Positions 7,752 to 10,176 of a stretch of 10,176 bases of DNA are shown piece after piece. The notes beneath the pieces are model-generated. The model was not told the origin of the DNA, ran no database searches, and was given only the letters and a program-made list of their open reading frames with translations. Origin of the DNA: Burkholderiales bacterium (GTDB lineage Bacteria > Pseudomonadota > Gammaproteobacteria > Burkholderiales > SG8-39); NCBI GenBank assembly GCA_016649475.1, contig JAENXP010000037.1, positions 1 through 10,176 of the forward strand, in the 5' to 3' direction. The first letter of the stretch is position 1, and every line of letters begins with the position of its first letter. The position numbers and the translations under genes are program-made.

Positions 7752-7770
7752 TTCCCCGGCAAGCGGGGAA
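7752..7770. other. Small hairpin upstream of hyuB
   Basis: TTCCCCG (7752-7758) and CGGGGAA (7764-7770) form a perfect 7-bp stem with a 5-base loop, 24 bases before the hyuB start. No T-tract follows, so it is not a standard terminator. It could influence hyuB translation or mRNA processing. Confidence 0.55.
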
Positions 7771-7794
7771 CCAACGAAAGCAGGCGCAAAAATC

Positions 7795-9531
7795 ATGAGC
7801 ATCGACCTCGACCTCGACCCAGTCACCCTGGCCGTGATCCAGAACGGCCTCAACCAGGTCTGCAACGAAATGGATCTGGCTTTCTGCCGCGCTGCGTTTT
7901 CCCCGGTGATCTCGGAGGCGATGGACCGTTCCGACGGCATTTACCACCGCGACGACGGCGCGCTGATCGCGCAGGGCGAACTGGGCCTGCCGGTGTTCGT
8001 CGGCACCATGCAGTTCTCCACCCAGGCCGTCATTGAGCGCGCGAAAAGCGTGGAACCCGGCGACGTATTCATCGTCAACGACCCTTATCTCGGCGGCACG
8101 CATCTGATGGACGTGCGTTTCGTCAAGCCGTTTTTCTACCAGGGCAAGCTGTTCGCCTGGCTCGCCAACACCGGCCACTGGCCGGACATCGGCGGCATGG
8201 TGCCGGGCGGGTTCTCGGCGCACGCCACCGAATCGGAGCAGGAAGGCCTGCGGCTGCCGCCGGTGAAGCTGTTCAAGCGCGGCGTGATGGACGAGGAAAT
8301 CCTCGCCATCATCCTGTCGAACATCCGCATCGCAGACCAGCGCATCGGCGATATCAAGGCGCAGGCAGCGGCGCTCTCGATCGGCGAGAAACGCCTCGCG
8401 GCGCTGCTCGACCGCTATGGTGCTGACACGGTGGATGCCGCCATTGCAGAGTTGCGCGCACGCGCCGCGCAGCAGATGCGCGCCAAGATCGCCACCATTC
8501 CGGATGGGATCTACGAGGGGCATTCCATCGTCGATTCCGATGGCGTGGTGGACGAACCGCTGCTGATCAAAATGAAAATCACCAAGCAGGGAACGGGGCT
8601 CACCTTCGACATGAGCGGATCGTCCCCGCCCTGCCGCGGACCGATGAATTCGGTGATCGCAACCACCAAGTCCTCGATTTATCTGGCGATGAAGCACATA
8701 TTTCCGGAGGTGCCGATCAACGCCGGCACCTTCGAGCCGCTCGTCATCATCGAGCCAGAGGGAACGTTTCTTTACGCCCACTATCCACGCCCCGTCTCGG
8801 GCTGCGCGGCCGAAGTGAGCCAGCGCATCGCCGAGGCCGTATTCTGCGCCCTCACCCATGCGATCCCCGACCAGCTATTCGCCGCGCCAGCCGGGTCTTC
8901 GGGCAATCTGGCCCTGGGCGGGCAGGACCCGAAGCGCCAGCGCTCCTATGTCATGTACGTGATTTCGGGCGGGGGCTATGGCGGCAATCCGCGCGGCGAC
9001 GGCCTCTCCAACGGCTGCTCCACCATAGGCATTTCCAAGACCACGCCGATTGAGGTGATGGAGCAATACTACCCGGTGCTGTTCGAGGAGTATTCGCTGC
9101 ATGAAGGCTCGGGCGGCGCGGGCGAGCACCGCGGCGGCTTCGGCGTCAACTACACCATCCGGCTGCGCCGCGGTGCCGCGCGTGCCTCGATGGTAATGGA
9201 CCATGGCCGCACCGGGCCGCTGGGCGCGCTCGGCGGCGCCGACGGCGGCGTTAACAAAGTACGCATCGAGCGAGGCACCAAGAGTTATGTGCCGCCGCAT
9301 TTGTCCAAGGACCAGGACATAGAACTGCAACCGGGCGACCGCATCCATGTCTCCACCCCCGGCGGCGGCGGCTTCGGCGATCCTCTCAAGCGCGAGCCGC
9401 AGCGCGTGGCGCAGGACGTGGCCCGCGGCTACTACACGCGCACGCAGGCCGAGAGTCTGTTCGGCGTGATCCTCGGCAGCGACGGCTCGGTCGATGCCAA
9501 GCGTACCGGTGTCCAGCGCAAACGGAGCTGA
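7795..9531 (+). CDS. hyuB: Hydantoinase/oxoprolinase family subunit B
   Basis: The 578-residue product is the subunit B partner of the preceding gene (Hydantoinase_B family). It shows DPVTLAVIQNGL at the N-terminus, NDPYLGGTHLMD from residue 95, GHWPDIGG at 127-134, a GNPRGDG block and the closing GGGGFGDP at 523-530, all in family order. In characterised pairs the B chain, with A, forms the site where the carbonyl or amide substrate reacts after activation by ATP. The ATG at 7795 is the only usable start: upstream in frame there is no ATG, GTG or TTG before a TGA at 7711. A weak AGCAGG lies about 11 bases before it. The 89-base gap after hyuA holds a hairpin. Length fits the family and the sequence is intact. 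Substrate unknown; hydantoins, lactams, cyclic imides and ketones are all possible by family. Confidence 0.92.
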   Translation: MSIDLDLDPVTLAVIQNGLNQVCNEMDLAFCRAAFSPVISEAMDRSDGIYHRDDGALIAQGELGLPVFVGTMQFSTQAVIERAKSVEPGDVFIVNDPYLGGTHLMDVRFVKPFFYQGKLFAWLANTGHWPDIGGMVPGGFSAHATESEQEGLRLPPVKLFKRGVMDEEILAIILSNIRIADQRIGDIKAQAAALSIGEKRLAALLDRYGADTVDAAIAELRARAAQQMRAKIATIPDGIYEGHSIVDSDGVVDEPLLIKMKITKQGTGLTFDMSGSSPPCRGPMNSVIATTKSSIYLAMKHIFPEVPINAGTFEPLVIIEPEGTFLYAHYPRPVSGCAAEVSQRIAEAVFCALTHAIPDQLFAAPAGSSGNLALGGQDPKRQRSYVMYVISGGGYGGNPRGDGLSNGCSTIGISKTTPIEVMEQYYPVLFEEYSLHEGSGGAGEHRGGFGVNYTIRLRRGAARASMVMDHGRTGPLGALGGADGGVNKVRIERGTKSYVPPHLSKDQDIELQPGDRIHVSTPGGGGFGDPLKREPQRVAQDVARGYYTRTQAESLFGVILGSDGSVDAKRTGVQRKRS

Positions 9532-9582
9532 ACACCGCCGCGACCTTTCGCATGCATACATGCTGCTCCCAGGCCATCCATT

Positions 9583-10086
9583 TTGATTTCCGACCCCCTC
9601 TTCTATGCTGCCGCGATCCCGGCGCTGCTGATCAGCGGCATTTCCAAATCCGGCTTCGGCAGCGGACTGGGCATCCTCGCCGTGCCCTTGATCGCGCTTA
9701 CCATACCGACGACGCAGGCGGCCGCAATCATGCTGCCCATCTTGTGCGTCATGGATCTGGCGGCGCTGTGGGCCTACCGCGGACAATGGAGCCGCGAGAA
9801 CATCAAGATCATGTTGCCAGGCGGCCTCACCGGCATCCTGGTCGGCGCGCTCACGTTCCGCTACGTGAGCGAAGCCGGCTTGAAGCTCATGCTCGGTGCC
9901 GTGGCGATCGGTTTCCTGTTGCAGCGCTGGATCAGCGCATCTTCGCATCTGGACAAAACGCTGCCCGCGGCGGGCAAAGGCTACTTCTGGTCCACCCTGT
10001 CCGGGTTCACCAGCACGCTTGCGCATGCGGGCGGCCCGCCGATGTCTATTTATCTGCTGCCGCAAAGAAGATCTCCAAACCGGTGA
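9583..10086 (+). CDS. TauE/SafE-family membrane transporter, truncated at a sequence junction
   Basis: The reading frame starts at TTG 9583 and encodes 167 residues, of which about the first 160 are TauE/SafE-like. GISKSGFGSGLGILAVP near residues 18-34, then QAAAIMLPILCVMDLAALWAYRG and LPGGLTGILVGALTFRY, are typical, and LAHAGGPPMSIYLLPQ opens the conserved second half. There should be roughly 80 to 90 more residues with several membrane segments. Instead the frame gives RRSPNR and stops at 10084-10086. CAA AGA AGA is unlike the codons used before it, and from about 10064 the opposite strand encodes a MurG-like start. TauE/SafE proteins are proposed exporters of sulfite, sulfonates or organic anions. 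Placed 51 bases after hyuB, it may move an anionic product. No in-frame ATG precedes the TTG. Either the gene is broken or the join is artificial. Confidence 0.85.
   Translation: MISDPLFYAAAIPALLISGISKSGFGSGLGILAVPLIALTIPTTQAAAIMLPILCVMDLAALWAYRGQWSRENIKIMLPGGLTGILVGALTFRYVSEAGLKLMLGAVAIGFLLQRWISASSHLDKTLPAAGKGYFWSTLSGFTSTLAHAGGPPMSIYLLPQRRSPNR
10058..10068. other. Junction between TauE gene and opposite-strand MurG start
   Basis: TauE-like translation on the plus strand is convincing up to LLPQ (codons ending at about 10066). MurG-like translation on the minus strand is convincing down to FFA (codons ending at 10061). The two overlap by only a few bases around CCGCAA, so the breakpoint lies here with short shared sequence. 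The stretch to the right uses more A/T-ending codons than the rest of the window. No inverted-repeat end or target duplication of a mobile element is visible. Confidence 0.65.
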
Positions 10087-10176
10087 AAGCGGAGCGAAGC
10101 TCTTCAGCCAGTGCGATACCCGGGAAGAGGTGTCCGCCCGTCCCCCCGCCGCTGAAGAGTACTGATACACTTTTCA
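10064..10176 (-). CDS. murG: MurG-like glycosyltransferase, N-terminal fragment at right edge
   Basis: On the minus strand from the right edge the frame reads KSVSVLFSGGGTGGHLFPGI, then ALAEELRSAFTGLEIFFA, ending at about 10064. GGGTGGHxFPxxAxAEEL is the N-terminal nucleotide-sugar-site signature of MurG, the peripheral membrane enzyme that adds GlcNAc to lipid I to make lipid II. The bases at 10175-10176 are TG of a preceding codon, so the start ATG probably lies one base outside the window. After FFA one expects a glycine (FxG) and more of the protein; instead the frame gives AADK and a TAG at 10048-10046, inside the TauE gene. So only about 37 codons of MurG are present. murG normally sits in the division and cell-wall cluster, not beside hyuB, and betaproteobacterial MurG usually begins differently (AGGTGGHIFPA). 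Likely foreign sequence joined at a contig end. Confidence 0.6.

Noticed and set aside
7723..8859. 378-codon open frame opposite hyuB
   Set aside because: Antisense shadow of a gene with intact family motifs in the sense frame.
9549..9566. GCATG-CATA-CATGC inverted repeat between hyuB and the TauE gene
   Set aside because: The stem is only five bases and has no T-tract, too weak to call a terminator or operator.
8875..10170. 431-codon open frame on the minus strand across hyuB and the TauE gene
   Set aside because: It crosses two real genes and is in a different frame from the MurG-like stretch at the right edge; the sequence is featureless.
10064..10176. Right end as the terminus of an insertion sequence interrupting the TauE gene
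   Set aside because: TGATACACTTTTCA at the edge looked like a possible element end, but the stretch translates on the minus strand to a MurG N-terminus with correct spacing, and no terminal inverted repeat is seen at the junction.

Overview
The window looks like a chromosomal piece from a GC-rich proteobacterium, most likely a betaproteobacterium. This rests on strong G/C third positions, a Liv-type ABC transporter with a fused LivH-LivM permease, and a TauE/SafE protein of a type I associate with Burkholderiales and relatives. I ran no taxonomic search, so the lineage is an inference. No RNA gene, CRISPR array, insertion sequence or phage gene was seen.

Layout: (1) 1-779, minus strand: the N-terminal half of an M32 (Taq-type) carboxypeptidase, cut by the left edge just before its expected HExxH zinc site. 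(2) 780-1009: a divergent intergenic region with a 15-bp tandem duplication and an A/T-rich promoter-like patch. (3) 1010-5653: a complete branched-chain-amino-acid-type ABC importer, made of a periplasmic binding protein with a Tat-like signal, a hairpin plus T-tract, a fused LivH-LivM permease starting at TTG, and overlapping LivG and LivF ATPases. (4) 5657-9531: hydantoinase/oxoprolinase subunits A and B (HyuA, HyuB). (5) 9583-about 10063: a TauE/SafE anion-transporter gene that stops being TauE-like about two thirds of the way through. (6) About 10064-10176, minus strand: about 37 codons matching the N-terminus of MurG, in a different sequence style.

Genes 3 to 5 are co-directional with overlaps or short gaps and read as one catabolic operon. 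The importer would bring in a small, probably cyclic amide/imide or related molecule. HyuAB would open (or carboxylate) it at the expense of ATP. The TauE/SafE protein may move an anionic product or counter-ion. The substrate cannot be named from sequence.

The most notable oddity is the right end. The TauE reading frame and an opposite-strand MurG start meet at about 10058-10068 with only a few bases of shared sequence. The simplest reading is a chimeric assembly join at a contig end; a real rearrangement is the alternative. The Hyu-Liv-TauE operon is a plausible uptake-and-hydrolysis system of unknown substrate, but all its parts belong to known families.
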